Source: an uncultured Eubacteriales bacterium
GTDB taxonomy: Bacteria > Bacillota > Clostridia > Tissierellales > Peptoniphilaceae
Length of the DNA: 64,000 nt
Assembly (NCBI GenBank): GCA_900539725.1
Contig: UQDI01000003.1
Coordinates: 28,742-92,741, forward strand
Reading direction: 5' to 3'
This document shows positions 52,112-60,602 of the stretch, in pieces; within the stretch, counting starts at the first letter, position 1; every line of letters begins with the position of its first letter. The position numbers and the translations under genes were made by a program. The notes beneath the pieces were generated by a model. It saw nothing but the letters and a program-made list of their open reading frames with translations, was not told the DNA's origin and ran no database searches.

Positions 52112-52693
52112 CTACTTTGAAAGCCTTTTCAATAGCTCTTTAATTAAATCTTCTACTTCCATAGTCTCGTCTAAACCTTTGGCAATGCTTGTGATTTCGT
52201 ATTTGTTGTAACCAAGTGAAGTAAGCGCTTCTATAGCTTCGTTTAGGTTGCTGCCAACACTTACAACATTTGCAAGGTCTTCAAATTCGCTTCCCTTGCT
52301 AACTTTGTCCTTAAGCTCAAGAATAATTCTTTGAGCAGTTTTCTTACCTATGCCAGGCGCCTTCATCAAGGCTTTTTCATCATTTGTGACAATGGCCTTT
52401 TGTAGATCCACTACCTTTTGTTCAGACAAAATGCCTATGGCAGTCTTTGGTCCAACGCCATTAACTGTTGTAATCAGATTAAAAAAGTCGACTTCGTATC
52501 TATTGGCAAAGCCATATAGACTCATGTCATCTTCTCTAACTACTAAATTCATATAAATTTTCACTTCGCCGTCGTAGATATCGCTCTCCATAGTTTCTTT
52601 CGATGTAAACACCTTATAAGCAATGTTGTTTACTAATAAAACTATGTAGTCTTTCTTCTTATCTACGACCTCACCTATCATATACTCAAACAT
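52112..52693 (-). CDS. ruvA: Holliday junction DNA helicase subunit RuvA
   Basis: A 193-residue RuvA: OB fold at the N-terminus (MFEYMIGEVVDKKKDYIVLLVNNIAYKVF), tandem helix-hairpin-helix motifs (VNGVGPKTAIGIL and APGIGKKTAQRIILELKDK) and a C-terminal RuvB-binding domain (EALTSLGYNKYEI). It lies two bases after ruvC, with a GAGGT site before the ATG. Confidence 0.97.
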   Translation of the reverse strand: MFEYMIGEVVDKKKDYIVLLVNNIAYKVFTSKETMESDIYDGEVKIYMNLVVREDDMSLYGFANRYEVDFFNLITTVNGVGPKTAIGILSEQKVVDLQKAIVTNDEKALMKAPGIGKKTAQRIILELKDKVSKGSEFEDLANVVSVGSNLNEAIEALTSLGYNKYEITSIAKGLDETMEVEDLIKELLKRLSK

Positions 52694-52695
52694 AT

Positions 52696-53190
52696 TTACC
52701 TCAATAAAAATTGATCTTTAAAATTAATACTTGCGCTATGAGTTAGAGCAACTGCTAAAGCGTCGGCAACGTCGTCAGGCTTTGGAACCTTTTCTAAGTG
52801 AAGAAAAGTTTTAACCATCTCTTGCATTTGCTTTTTCTCAGCCCTACCATAACCAGTAACAGCTTGTTTAATTTGAAGTGGAGTGTACTCATATGTAGCA
52901 AGATTCTTGTGCTTTAAGCAAAGAAGCGTAACTCCTCTTGCCTCAGCAACTTGTATAACTGTTTTTTGATTTTTAAAATAAAAGAGTTCTTCTATAGCTG
53001 CTTCATCTGGGTCGTACTTGTCGATTATAGCTCCAAGCTCAAAGTAAATCTTCTCAAGTCTTTTATCTAAACTAAGGTCCTTGTGCGTCGTGATTGCGTC
53101 GTAGAACACATCGCGAGCCTTGTTGCCGTCATAATCAATGATGCCCACACCTACTATAGCGATGCCTGGGTCTATACCTAAAATTCTCAT
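52696..53190 (-). CDS. ruvC: Holliday junction resolvase RuvC
   Basis: A 164-residue RNase H-fold resolvase. The catalytic Asp is D7 in MRILGIDPG, with further acidic residues in DPDEAAIEELFYFKN and the C-terminal PDDVADALAVALTHS. It is the first gene of ruvC-ruvA-ruvB-spoIID-queA-tgt-yajC and has its own promoter. GTAGGAGG precedes the ATG. Confidence 0.97.
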   Translation of the reverse strand: MRILGIDPGIAIVGVGIIDYDGNKARDVFYDAITTHKDLSLDKRLEKIYFELGAIIDKYDPDEAAIEELFYFKNQKTVIQVAEARGVTLLCLKHKNLATYEYTPLQIKQAVTGYGRAEKKQMQEMVKTFLHLEKVPKPDDVADALAVALTHSASINFKDQFLLR

Positions 53191-53220
53191 TTTGCCTCCT
53201 ACTTCTCCATTATAATTTAT

Positions 53221-53249
53221 ATTATACTACAAAAGAGGCATAAGTTCAA
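53221..53249 (-). promoter_or_regulatory. ruvC operon promoter
   Basis: On the minus strand TTGAAC (53244-53249), 17-nt spacer, TATAAT (53221-53226), within the 11-mer TGTAGTATAAT also seen at rnpB. It lies about 30 nt before the ruvC ATG. Confidence 0.85.
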
Positions 53250-53312
53250 GCACTTGATGCGTTTTTATGTGACGCCGATTTTGATAAAGACGAAAATCGT
53301 TTCTCACGAACT

Positions 53313-53363
53313 TAAGTTAATAAAAAATGCTTAGCAAGAGAGGCTCCACTAAGCAATTAAAAA
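53313..53363. repeat. 51-nt direct repeat, copy 1 (terminator-like)
   Basis: A 51-nt unit almost identical to 59878-59928: TAAGTTAATAAAAAA, then a hairpin stem TGCTTAG (53328-53334)/CTAAGCA (53349-53355), then ATTAAAAA. Only the loop and a few stem-edge bases differ. On the minus strand the stem is followed by a T-rich run, so it could end transcripts coming from 56565. With copy 2 it brackets the surface-protein block. Confidence 0.8.
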
Positions 53364-53397
53364 TTATTATATCAAAATATTAATTTTTTAATTAAAC

Positions 53398-53448
53398 ACA
53401 TAACAATACCCTTCTTAGTATTTGTTCATAAGAAGGGTATTGTTATGT
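53398..53448 (-). terminator. 20-bp perfect inverted repeat after the SLH protein gene
   Basis: ACATAACAATACCCTTCTTA (53398-53417) and its exact reverse complement (53429-53448) are separated by an 11-nt loop. It lies 28 nt past the SLH-gene stop and is followed on the plus strand by TGTTA repeated four times (53441-53460). It is probably a transcript-end or stabilising hairpin; the T run after it is poor. Confidence 0.65.
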
Positions 53449-53475
53449 TATGTTATGTTATTTTATTTGTTTTAT

Positions 53476-56400
53476 TTATTTCTTCTCTCTAAAATCATAT
53501 CCGCATTTTGAGCAGAAGTTTTCGCCATTATATTCAGCACCGCAATTTGGACAGAATTTTATATCATCTTCATTATTCATTATATCTTCTTCATTATAAT
53601 TATCTTCTTCTACTTCCGCTTCTTCGACATATTCTTCATCATTAAATTTCTCTTCAACAATATTCTTGCTTTTATCATCTTTAATAGCTTTCTTATTTTC
53701 CTTTTTCTTCAATATAAAGAATATTATTAAGGCGATGATAATGATAACAATTAGTATTATAAGAATCAAAACCGTTTTATTTTCAAATAAATCTTCTAAC
53801 TTATCTAAGAAACCTTCTCTTTCAATAAAAATGAAAGAATTCAAATTATTCATCTCTTCAATTTTTGGTTCTCTAAGTCTATTTGTTACATTAGACAGTA
53901 AATCCTTTTCAGCTTCAAAGTCTTCTAAATGCGTATTTGCTATTACAGTTTTTTTAGAAATAAAAGCTAAAGTTCTATATAGTAGAAGTATTGCTTCATC
54001 TCTATTTACTATCTCATCAGCATTAAAATCTTCACCTTCGTTAGATATTAGACCACACTTCAGAGCAAGTTCAACATTTCTTTCTATAGATTTAAACTTG
54101 TCAAAATCAGAAAAACTTTTCGCTTCACTTAAATCTTCATCTTCTAAATCAAAACCATTAAGCTTTAAAACTTCTGTTAAAGCATAAATTAGCTGAGCTC
54201 TTTTTACTTTTTCATTTGGATAAAAACTGTTTCCTTCATGATTAAATAATTTATGCTTTATCGCAGACTTTATATATATATTATCTAATTCATTTACATC
54301 ATCAAGTTTTATATCCTTATCATCATCATAGCCGCCAAGCAAAAATCCTACAGCTCTAGCAAGCTCGCCTTTAGTCAATGGCTGATCTAAATCTAAACTA
54401 TCAGATGCTTCGCTTAATATCTTTGATGACAATACGTTCTTAAAAGCTATAGATTTAAATCCATCCAAACCTAAATCTTCTAAATTTGAAGACTCATAAT
54501 TTTCAAATTTTATTGGGCCATAGTGATTTGTATATACTATACAATACTTAGGATCACTATTCATAAGATAATATAGCGTTGGAACTTTACTTATATATTT
54601 TTCTTCATTAAATTCATTAAAATTAATAGTTAAATTTATAGGTAATGTTGTTCTCTTTTTTGAAAGCGGAGTTATAAAAACATTGTTATCAAACTTTTCT
54701 ATAGCAAAAACCGTATTTTTTTCTTTTAGTTTATTGATATCATCCTTAGTTAAAATTACATTTATATCTAATCCGTCTAAGTAGAAATTATAAATTATAT
54801 CGTCTTCAAGTTCATCTTTAAAACTAAAAATATATCTACCCGCCTCGTTTGGCTTCATTTTTATTTGAACTACTGGTTTATATTTATTAAAATCTTTGAT
54901 GTCTAACTTTGATAAATAATTTTGTAAATTTACCACATCTTCTATGTCAATTTTTTGGCTTTCATAAAAGTCTTGATTAAACTCTATCGCCCCATTTAGA
55001 TTGTAAGATAACTTAGTCTGTATAAAGTTATTAAAAACTTGAATCAATTCATCTTGTCTACTACTTAAAAGGCCTATCTCTATTGTATATTCATTTTCTT
55101 TTAGAATAGAATCGATATATGAAATAAGTTCTTGTGATGAATTTTTCTTTGAAGCTTCTTCATAATCAAAGCCCGACAAAAAATCTGGCTGCAAACTATG
55201 ACCCAAAGCATCTTCAGCTTGTTCAAATGTAAATGGTTCTCCTTTAATGTAGATAGGAAATAATTTATTTTCTCCATCAACGTTTTTTCTTTCAACAAGT
55301 ATATACTTAGAACGCATTTCTCCATAGTATAAAGAATTTACTCTTATAATTGCATAATTATATAAAGACTGAATATCTGATAAAACTACTCCACGACCAA
55401 AATCAAGATAGTATTCTGTTGAAATTGCAGTTATAGAAAATTTATCATCCTTTACCTTCACACTTATAAAATCTCCATACTCTGCTTCATTAAGCTTCTG
55501 GCCAAAAAATAGTTTAGTAATGTCATTTAAAAATTCTATATTATATAGTTCTTCAAAATCCCATGATATATAATTCTTAACAAAATTAGAAAGTTTCTCC
55601 TTATAATCTTTTGAAAGTATTATTGATTGTGCTCCAAATTCTTCACTTTCATAAAGAAAGCTTGTACTAAGCCAGTCTGCAATAGCTGAACTATTTATAA
55701 CTCCTAATTTTCCATCTAATGTTGCTCCTAAAAAAGCAATTTTCTCAAACTCGTCCTTGCTTACATTCTTAAAAAAATCAGATTTTTCATATAAATACTC
55801 ACTTGAAAATATCTTTTTAATTTCTTCAAGATTTCTCTTTGTTGTTTTATTCTCTTGTTCTGAAATATATTTCGTTGGATCTATTGCATAAGAATCTTCT
55901 GGATAACTCATTAGATTTGCCATATCGATAGAATTTACTTTATCTTCTGTATATTCCATGCCTACCGATTTGCCATTCTCATATTTATATAAACTGTCAG
56001 CGGTACTGTAATTAGATTGATCATACACTTGATTAGGTATTGTACCATCTGTGTGGTTATAATAGTAAAATTTATTTTCAATATATGCTCCATTACACTT
56101 TGAAGTCCATATGGAATTATGCGGCTCATCAAAAAAATTATCTTTTACTATCTTATTGATAGAATCACCATTACATGCATACAAAACTGTTTTTGCTTTC
56201 CCAGAACATAATATAATTGTTGGATTATTTAAATCTTTTGTAAAATGAATCTTAACTTTATATATAAATTTATCATCAGCTGGTTCGTCATTTCTTCCGT
56301 ACCACTCGGTAGAATCATACGTTCCATTTTTAATTTCTTTATACACGTAATTCTTATTTATGTCTTCTATTGCCTTTTTTATTCCTACATAGTCCGCTAC

Positions 56401-56565
56401 TCCGGTTAATTTTTTAAGCTGTTCAACACTGCACTCTGAAGAATAAAAAGGGTCACCAGCTTTATTCCCTAGTTTTTCTTTTTGTGGAGCGGCTGCAGCG
56501 TTTATTATATTCAATTGTGTAATTGATAAGGCAATTATTAAAACTATTAGTATAAACTTTTTCAT
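53476..56565 (-). CDS. large SLH-domain membrane protein with cytoplasmic zinc ribbon
   Basis: A 1029-residue protein. It has a signal peptide (1-25), a ~700-residue external region without a family I recognise, SLH-like repeats at about 725-870 (LTKGELARAVGFLLGG; GNSFYPNEKVKRAQLIYALTEVL; EDFNADEIVNRDEAILLLYRTL), one transmembrane helix at about 931-952 followed by KKKENKK, an acidic tail, and a zinc ribbon with C1005, C1008, C1018 and C1021. The topology would place SLH domains at the wall and the zinc ribbon in the cytoplasm, an uncommon arrangement. AAGGAGG precedes the ATG. It is the last gene of the four-gene block. Function unknown; surface-to-cytoplasm signalling or wall anchoring is only speculation. 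Confidence 0.82.
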   Translation of the reverse strand: MKKFILIVLIIALSITQLNIINAAAAPQKEKLGNKAGDPFYSSECSVEQLKKLTGVADYVGIKKAIEDINKNYVYKEIKNGTYDSTEWYGRNDEPADDKFIYKVKIHFTKDLNNPTIILCSGKAKTVLYACNGDSINKIVKDNFFDEPHNSIWTSKCNGAYIENKFYYYNHTDGTIPNQVYDQSNYSTADSLYKYENGKSVGMEYTEDKVNSIDMANLMSYPEDSYAIDPTKYISEQENKTTKRNLEEIKKIFSSEYLYEKSDFFKNVSKDEFEKIAFLGATLDGKLGVINSSAIADWLSTSFLYESEEFGAQSIILSKDYKEKLSNFVKNYISWDFEELYNIEFLNDITKLFFGQKLNEAEYGDFISVKVKDDKFSITAISTEYYLDFGRGVVLSDIQSLYNYAIIRVNSLYYGEMRSKYILVERKNVDGENKLFPIYIKGEPFTFEQAEDALGHSLQPDFLSGFDYEEASKKNSSQELISYIDSILKENEYTIEIGLLSSRQDELIQVFNNFIQTKLSYNLNGAIEFNQDFYESQKIDIEDVVNLQNYLSKLDIKDFNKYKPVVQIKMKPNEAGRYIFSFKDELEDDIIYNFYLDGLDINVILTKDDINKLKEKNTVFAIEKFDNNVFITPLSKKRTTLPINLTINFNEFNEEKYISKVPTLYYLMNSDPKYCIVYTNHYGPIKFENYESSNLEDLGLDGFKSIAFKNVLSSKILSEASDSLDLDQPLTKGELARAVGFLLGGYDDDKDIKLDDVNELDNIYIKSAIKHKLFNHEGNSFYPNEKVKRAQLIYALTEVLKLNGFDLEDEDLSEAKSFSDFDKFKSIERNVELALKCGLISNEGEDFNADEIVNRDEAILLLYRTLAFISKKTVIANTHLEDFEAEKDLLSNVTNRLREPKIEEMNNLNSFIFIEREGFLDKLEDLFENKTVLILIILIVIIIIALIIFFILKKKENKKAIKDDKSKNIVEEKFNDEEYVEEAEVEEDNYNEEDIMNNEDDIKFCPNCGAEYNGENFCSKCGYDFREKK

Positions 56566-56591
56566 ATCTTCCTCCTTGAAGCTTTAAAACT

Positions 56592-56631
56592 AGATAAAGT
56601 ATAGCTTAAGTCATTAAACTATACTTTATCT
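56592..56631 (-). terminator. 13-bp inverted repeat between two surface-block genes
   Basis: AGATAAAGTATAG (56592-56604) and CTATACTTTATCT (56619-56631) form a perfect stem with a 14-nt loop. On the minus strand it is followed by AGTTTT. It lies 8 nt past the stop of the gene at 56640 and before the SLH gene, so it may be a partial terminator. Confidence 0.55.
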
Positions 56632-56639
56632 TCTTAGTG

Positions 56640-57599
56640 TCAAATCTTTTTGTAACCCCAATTCCTAATCATGTCGTCAATTTCTGAATCAGAAATATAG
56701 TCATACATGCTCACTCTTTTAAAGCTACACTTCATTGAATCACCATCGGTCTCAAAATTTGACAGTTCATATACAAAATACATAGTTTTGTAATTTTGAT
56801 CTTCAAAATAATCTTCCAAATAATTAACTTTTTCTACTATTAATATGGAAAAACTATTATCAATAGATCCACCAATATAATTTTGTATTTCCTCCTCATT
56901 CATCTTGTGCTGAAAAACCCCATATCTTTTTATATCTAAATTTTGGCGACCGCTTACTTCGTATGCCATATCGTCATTTATCTTGACATTAATTTTTGAT
57001 AAAAGATCTTTTCTAACATCTGTATAATCATTTACTATCTCTTTAAGTCCACTAACTGTATACTCTTTTTCTATAATATCATTATCAAAAACAATATTGA
57101 AGTTCTCTGAACTAAGTTTGCATCTTGCGATGACTGTGTCACCATTTTTTAGTTTATTGTTTTTATTAAAACTAATATCAGAAATCTGTATACTATCTTT
57201 TATAAAATCTGCCATCATTATATCTTTTACATCTAGAAGTCTTACATCACCAAATTTTTCTGCAATAGCACTTGCATAACCATCGTAACCTTCGACAGTA
57301 ATGTTAATGCCTATGTCCGAAGTTGAGACTACAGCATCTGGTTTTTTGTTATAAGCAATTCTTTTGTAGATAAAATATGATGCTATAAGTAATATAATGA
57401 AAGCAAGGCTTGAAAAGATTAATATTTTGCTTTTCTTAGATAGTTTTACATTCTTTTCAACATCTTCCTCATTACTTTCTTCATAATAAATCATATCCCC
57501 ATCATCAGTATCGTCGTTTTCATCTTCAATATAGTAAATCACTTCTTCATCAAAATTGTCATCATATTGATTATTATCATAATTAGAATCTTTTCCCAT
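56640..57599 (-). CDS. single-pass membrane protein with TcaA/YvbJ-like external part
   Basis: A 319-residue protein: an acidic cytoplasmic N-terminus (1-50) containing two similar EEVIYYIEDENDD/GDMIYYEESNEED segments, one transmembrane helix (about 58-78) and a ~240-residue external part. INITVEGYDGYASA near residue 105 recalls the repeated motif of TcaA/YvbJ-like envelope proteins. The zinc ribbon that usually starts that family is absent here. It lies between a four-helix membrane protein gene and the SLH gene, with AAAGGAG before the ATG. Function unknown. Confidence 0.7.
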   Translation of the reverse strand: MGKDSNYDNNQYDDNFDEEVIYYIEDENDDTDDGDMIYYEESNEEDVEKNVKLSKKSKILIFSSLAFIILLIASYFIYKRIAYNKKPDAVVSTSDIGINITVEGYDGYASAIAEKFGDVRLLDVKDIMMADFIKDSIQISDISFNKNNKLKNGDTVIARCKLSSENFNIVFDNDIIEKEYTVSGLKEIVNDYTDVRKDLLSKINVKINDDMAYEVSGRQNLDIKRYGVFQHKMNEEEIQNYIGGSIDNSFSILIVEKVNYLEDYFEDQNYKTMYFVYELSNFETDGDSMKCSFKRVSMYDYISDSEIDDMIRNWGYKKI

Positions 57600-57625
57600 A
57601 TTTACTCCTTTTACATAAATATGTT

Positions 57626-58438
57626 TTATTCATTATCATCTTCAAAATTTTCTTCAACAAGATCACTTTCTACTTTTACATTTCTTTGAACGACTCTTTG
57701 TTTTTGTTCGGGATTTTCTCGAATAGAACCTTTTTCTTCAACTGGTCTTTTATTTATAATTTTAACCTTTTTATATGCTTTATTATAAATAGTAGTGGCT
57801 CCTATTATCAATAAAACAAAAGAAATGATAAACAAAATAACTCCAAAAGTCGGATTATAGTTGGCTATATTTAGTTTCATTAGCTCTGTCTTAAACATAG
57901 TCATATAATATGAATCAGAAGATGAGTAACCGTCTGACATAAGCCTTGTGTAATCAGCCGAAGCAACTAATGATGATATCTTTAGAAGTTTAGAAAGTAG
58001 AATCGAGCTTATTATAAAGCTTAAGCTTGCACCAGCAAATATAATGTTTGAAAATGTAAGAATATTTTTACCTTCAGTTGATTTTTTAATTAAGCTAACT
58101 ATAAATACTATTACAAATATTATTGAAAGTGTTAACATTATTATCCCAGAGACTTTTATAAGGGCTACTGCTTTAAGAGCCTTTGTTAAATCTGACATAA
58201 AATTGTTGATTCCACCAGTTATCCCGTCTATCATGCCTAGCATTTTTTGGAAGTAATTTGAACCTCCACCTTCAACTAAGCTTATAGCAAAAGCTTTAAT
58301 AGGTAGAACTATAGTTTGAATACCAGCACAAATCAATGTTATTAAATAAAATACGTATCCTACTATTGCTCCGATTGAACTATAAAATAATATTTTATCC
58401 ATAATATTATTCTTCTTATATATTATATTTCTTTCCAT
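57626..58438 (-). CDS. four-helix membrane protein of unknown function
   Basis: A 270-residue protein with four predicted transmembrane segments (about 17-45, 90-115, 125-150 and 195-218) and a charged C-terminal tail (VEEKGSIRENPEQKQRVVQRN...EENFEDDNE) that should be cytoplasmic. I recognise no family. It is closely linked to the upstream stalk-domain gene and the downstream membrane protein gene, so these may form one envelope complex. AGAGG precedes the ATG. Confidence 0.68.
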   Translation of the reverse strand: MERNIIYKKNNIMDKILFYSSIGAIVGYVFYLITLICAGIQTIVLPIKAFAISLVEGGGSNYFQKMLGMIDGITGGINNFMSDLTKALKAVALIKVSGIIMLTLSIIFVIVFIVSLIKKSTEGKNILTFSNIIFAGASLSFIISSILLSKLLKISSLVASADYTRLMSDGYSSSDSYYMTMFKTELMKLNIANYNPTFGVILFIISFVLLIIGATTIYNKAYKKVKIINKRPVEEKGSIRENPEQKQRVVQRNVKVESDLVEENFEDDNE

Positions 58439-58490
58439 AAATAACCTCTTTTCTCATTTATCAATATAATACAAATAATTCTAGTATATT

Positions 58491-59708
58491 TTAATATTTA
58501 TCAATATAGTCTGAAGAGTCAAAATGATCCCAGTATAATCTCATTTCTTCCTTATCAAGATGATGGATACCTTCATTTGCTTGCCATCCACCATTAATGA
58601 AAAATCCAGTTTGACCATACACTGAATAAGATTTTTCTACACTTAAAGTCTGAGTTATGAACTCATAATAACCATATTGTTCAGAGAAAAATTGTGAACT
58701 TTTATCACTAGCTAATATGGTTCTATTTGTCAATTTATATTTATTTCCGCCTAAACTTTCTATATAAGTATAAACATCAACATTATACTTTCTACCATAG
58801 CTATCTGTAGCTATAGAAGGTCCATACCAAGAGCCAACAAGAATATCTTCAGTGCTTTCAACATAATACTCATCTATTAGTTGTTTATCTTCTGGAACCA
58901 CAGATTTGTACTCTAATTCTTTCTTCTTTTTCTCTTCTGCCCATCTTATTTCATCTTCACGTGTAGCAACCCTTTTTGTTGACTTTTTTTGTACAATATA
59001 ATTATTATTATATGTGTTTGCATCAACTAATTGAACAGGCTCTCTATAAACTTTTAAACCATATTGTGACTTACCTGTTAATTTGTATTGCTCGAAATCA
59101 TCAAGTATTACATCAATAAGTTCTTCAACTGTTTCAAATCTCTTTTCTTCTCCATTAACTATCATCCTATAAGTTACTATATTTATTTCATAATCTGTTA
59201 TAACTGGATCGATAGTATCATAGTAATAAACAACCCTGTAGTTCTTATTGAATCTCACATCGTCGCCTATACATACTGCTCTGTAATCATTTGAGTATTC
59301 TACTTTCTTGCCAAAAGCTTCTGCTATAGCTCTAAGTGGAACAAAAGTTCTTTGATCTTTTATTTCAGCTGGAGCATCTAATTTAACTTTTTTGCCATTA
59401 ACCAGCATAGTTTTCGATCCAATTGTAAGTTCTACTATTGATTTGCCATCACTCATAGTTACTTTTTTTGTTTTAGCATCCCATTTGACATCAAAACCCA
59501 ATTCTTCTGCAATGAACCTAATTGGTACATATGTTCTGCTATTTTTAATATAAGGCGCAACATCACTAAAAACTATGTGATCGTTAACAATAATACCATT
59601 TAATGGTATGTCCCTCTTCTGATGCCTTTTAGCAAGAGCATCTGCTGGCATTAACAGCATAATTATTGCCAGTGTCAAAGTTAAAATTTTCCTAAAATTC
59701 TTTTTCAT
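58491..59708 (-). CDS. secreted stalk-domain (copper amine oxidase N-terminal-like) protein
   Basis: A 405-residue protein with a signal peptide (MKKNFRKILTLTLAIIMLLMPADALA) and, at about 37-150, two stalk units of the copper amine oxidase N-terminal type: RTYVPIRFIAEELGFDVKWDAKTKKVTM and RTFVPLRAIAEAFGKKVEYSND. This domain is common on Clostridia surface proteins and does not mean amine oxidase activity. The remaining ~250 residues are not recognisable. The strong GGGAGG site and a promoter with a 15-A tract in its spacer precede it. First gene of the accessory block. Confidence 0.82.
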   Translation of the reverse strand: MKKNFRKILTLTLAIIMLLMPADALAKRHQKRDIPLNGIIVNDHIVFSDVAPYIKNSRTYVPIRFIAEELGFDVKWDAKTKKVTMSDGKSIVELTIGSKTMLVNGKKVKLDAPAEIKDQRTFVPLRAIAEAFGKKVEYSNDYRAVCIGDDVRFNKNYRVVYYYDTIDPVITDYEINIVTYRMIVNGEEKRFETVEELIDVILDDFEQYKLTGKSQYGLKVYREPVQLVDANTYNNNYIVQKKSTKRVATREDEIRWAEEKKKKELEYKSVVPEDKQLIDEYYVESTEDILVGSWYGPSIATDSYGRKYNVDVYTYIESLGGNKYKLTNRTILASDKSSQFFSEQYGYYEFITQTLSVEKSYSVYGQTGFFINGGWQANEGIHHLDKEEMRLYWDHFDSSDYIDKY

Positions 59709-59743
59709 AATAAAGCCTCCCTTATTTTTTATTGCTTTACTTT

Positions 59744-59773
59744 ATTATAATTCAAAAAAAAAAAAAAATACAA
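59744..59773 (-). promoter_or_regulatory. promoter with 15-A/T tract in the spacer
   Basis: On the minus strand TTGTAT (59768-59773) and TATAAT (59744-59749) are separated by 18 nt, most of which is a run of 15 T (plus-strand A at 59754-59768, touching the -35). Changes in tract length would alter the spacing. Drives the stalk-domain gene. Confidence 0.6.
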
Positions 59774-59877
59774 GCTTTTTTATAAATTTTATTATACTTC
59801 GTTAAAATAAAATCATATAATAAACTGAGTTCATTTGAGAGAGAAAAAAAGTAAATCAAGAAAGATTAAAAAATACA

Positions 59878-59928
59878 TAAGTTAATAAAAAAACTTAGCA
59901 AGACGGCTCTCACTAAGCAATTAAAAAA
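59878..59928. repeat. 51-nt direct repeat, copy 2 (terminator-like)
   Basis: Near-identical to 53313-53363: TAAGTTAATAAAAAAA, stem CTTAG (59894-59898)/CTAAG (59913-59917), then CAATTAAAAAA. On the minus strand the stem is followed by seven T, so it can act as a second terminator behind the one at 59923-59948. Confidence 0.8.
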
Positions 59929-59948
59929 GCCACCTAATAAGGCGGCTT
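59923..59948 (-). terminator. terminator of the CBS-ACT gene
   Basis: On the minus strand AAGCCGCCT pairs with AGGTGGCTT (one G-U pair), loop TATT, followed by T. It lies 20 nt past the stop codon. Confidence 0.85.
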
Positions 59949-59967
59949 CAATGATATTTAATTTATT

Positions 59968-60591
59968 CTACCATTCACCAACTCTTAAGCCAGCTTCAGA
60001 TAATACTTTTGTAATGTTTGTATCATCTTCAACTTCAACTCTTAAGATTACTTTAAGTAGTCCCATAACCTTAGCACTTGTTACAACCATACTTAAGATA
60101 TTGATTTTTTGATCTCTTATAATTCCAGCAAGTCTTGAGATTTGTCCTGGCATATCAAATATGTGAACAACTATTCTCTTGCCTTTGTTAATGCCGAATA
60201 CTTCACTGAAAGCATCAAATATAGCCTTGTGTGTTAGTATACCAGCAAAATTATCTTGCTCATCAAAAACAGCTAAAAATGGTATAGATAGCTTTCCAAG
60301 CGCATATGATGCTTGCTCGATATTTGATGTGATAGATATCTTTTCGTATCTTTGTTCATTAAAATCAGAAACTAATTTTTGTAAAAACTTATCTTTATCT
60401 GTGCAAGACCATTCATAATAAGTTCTAAATATTGTTTCTTTGTGTAAAATACCGATTAGCTTATCACCATCAACAACTGGCAAACTCAAAAAGTCTCCTT
60501 CTTCAAACTTTTTGATAGCTTCAGCTATAGTTTCGCTTGATTTTACTGTTGTAAGTTTTTCCTTAGGAATCATATAGTTCCTTACGTACAT
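59968..60591 (-). CDS. CBS-pair and ACT domain protein
   Basis: A 207-residue protein with two CBS motifs (residues about 1-60 and 75-135: VRNYMIPKEKLTTVKSSETIAEAIKKF; ISITSNIEQASYALGKLSIPFLAVFDEQDNFAGILTHKAIFDAF) and a C-terminal ACT domain (KRIVVHIFDMPGQISRLAGIIRDQKINILSMVV). CBS pairs bind adenosine nucleotides and ACT domains small ligands such as amino acids, so it is probably a ligand-sensing regulator. No catalytic or DNA-binding domain is visible. GGGGG precedes the ATG. It follows an unknown gene by 11 nt. Confidence 0.87.
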   Translation of the reverse strand: MYVRNYMIPKEKLTTVKSSETIAEAIKKFEEGDFLSLPVVDGDKLIGILHKETIFRTYYEWSCTDKDKFLQKLVSDFNEQRYEKISITSNIEQASYALGKLSIPFLAVFDEQDNFAGILTHKAIFDAFSEVFGINKGKRIVVHIFDMPGQISRLAGIIRDQKINILSMVVTSAKVMGLLKVILRVEVEDDTNITKVLSEAGLRVGEW

Positions 60592-60602
60592 AATACTACC
60601 CC

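Noticed and set aside
53191..53475. tRNA or small RNA gene in the intergenic region before ruvC
   Set aside because: I see hairpins and the repeat but no cloverleaf. The content is explained by the ruvC promoter, repeat copy 1 and the 20-bp inverted repeat.
53666..54187. A 173-codon plus-strand frame opposite the SLH gene
   Set aside because: It mirrors the low-complexity acidic and hydrophobic tail of the SLH protein and has no initiation signal.
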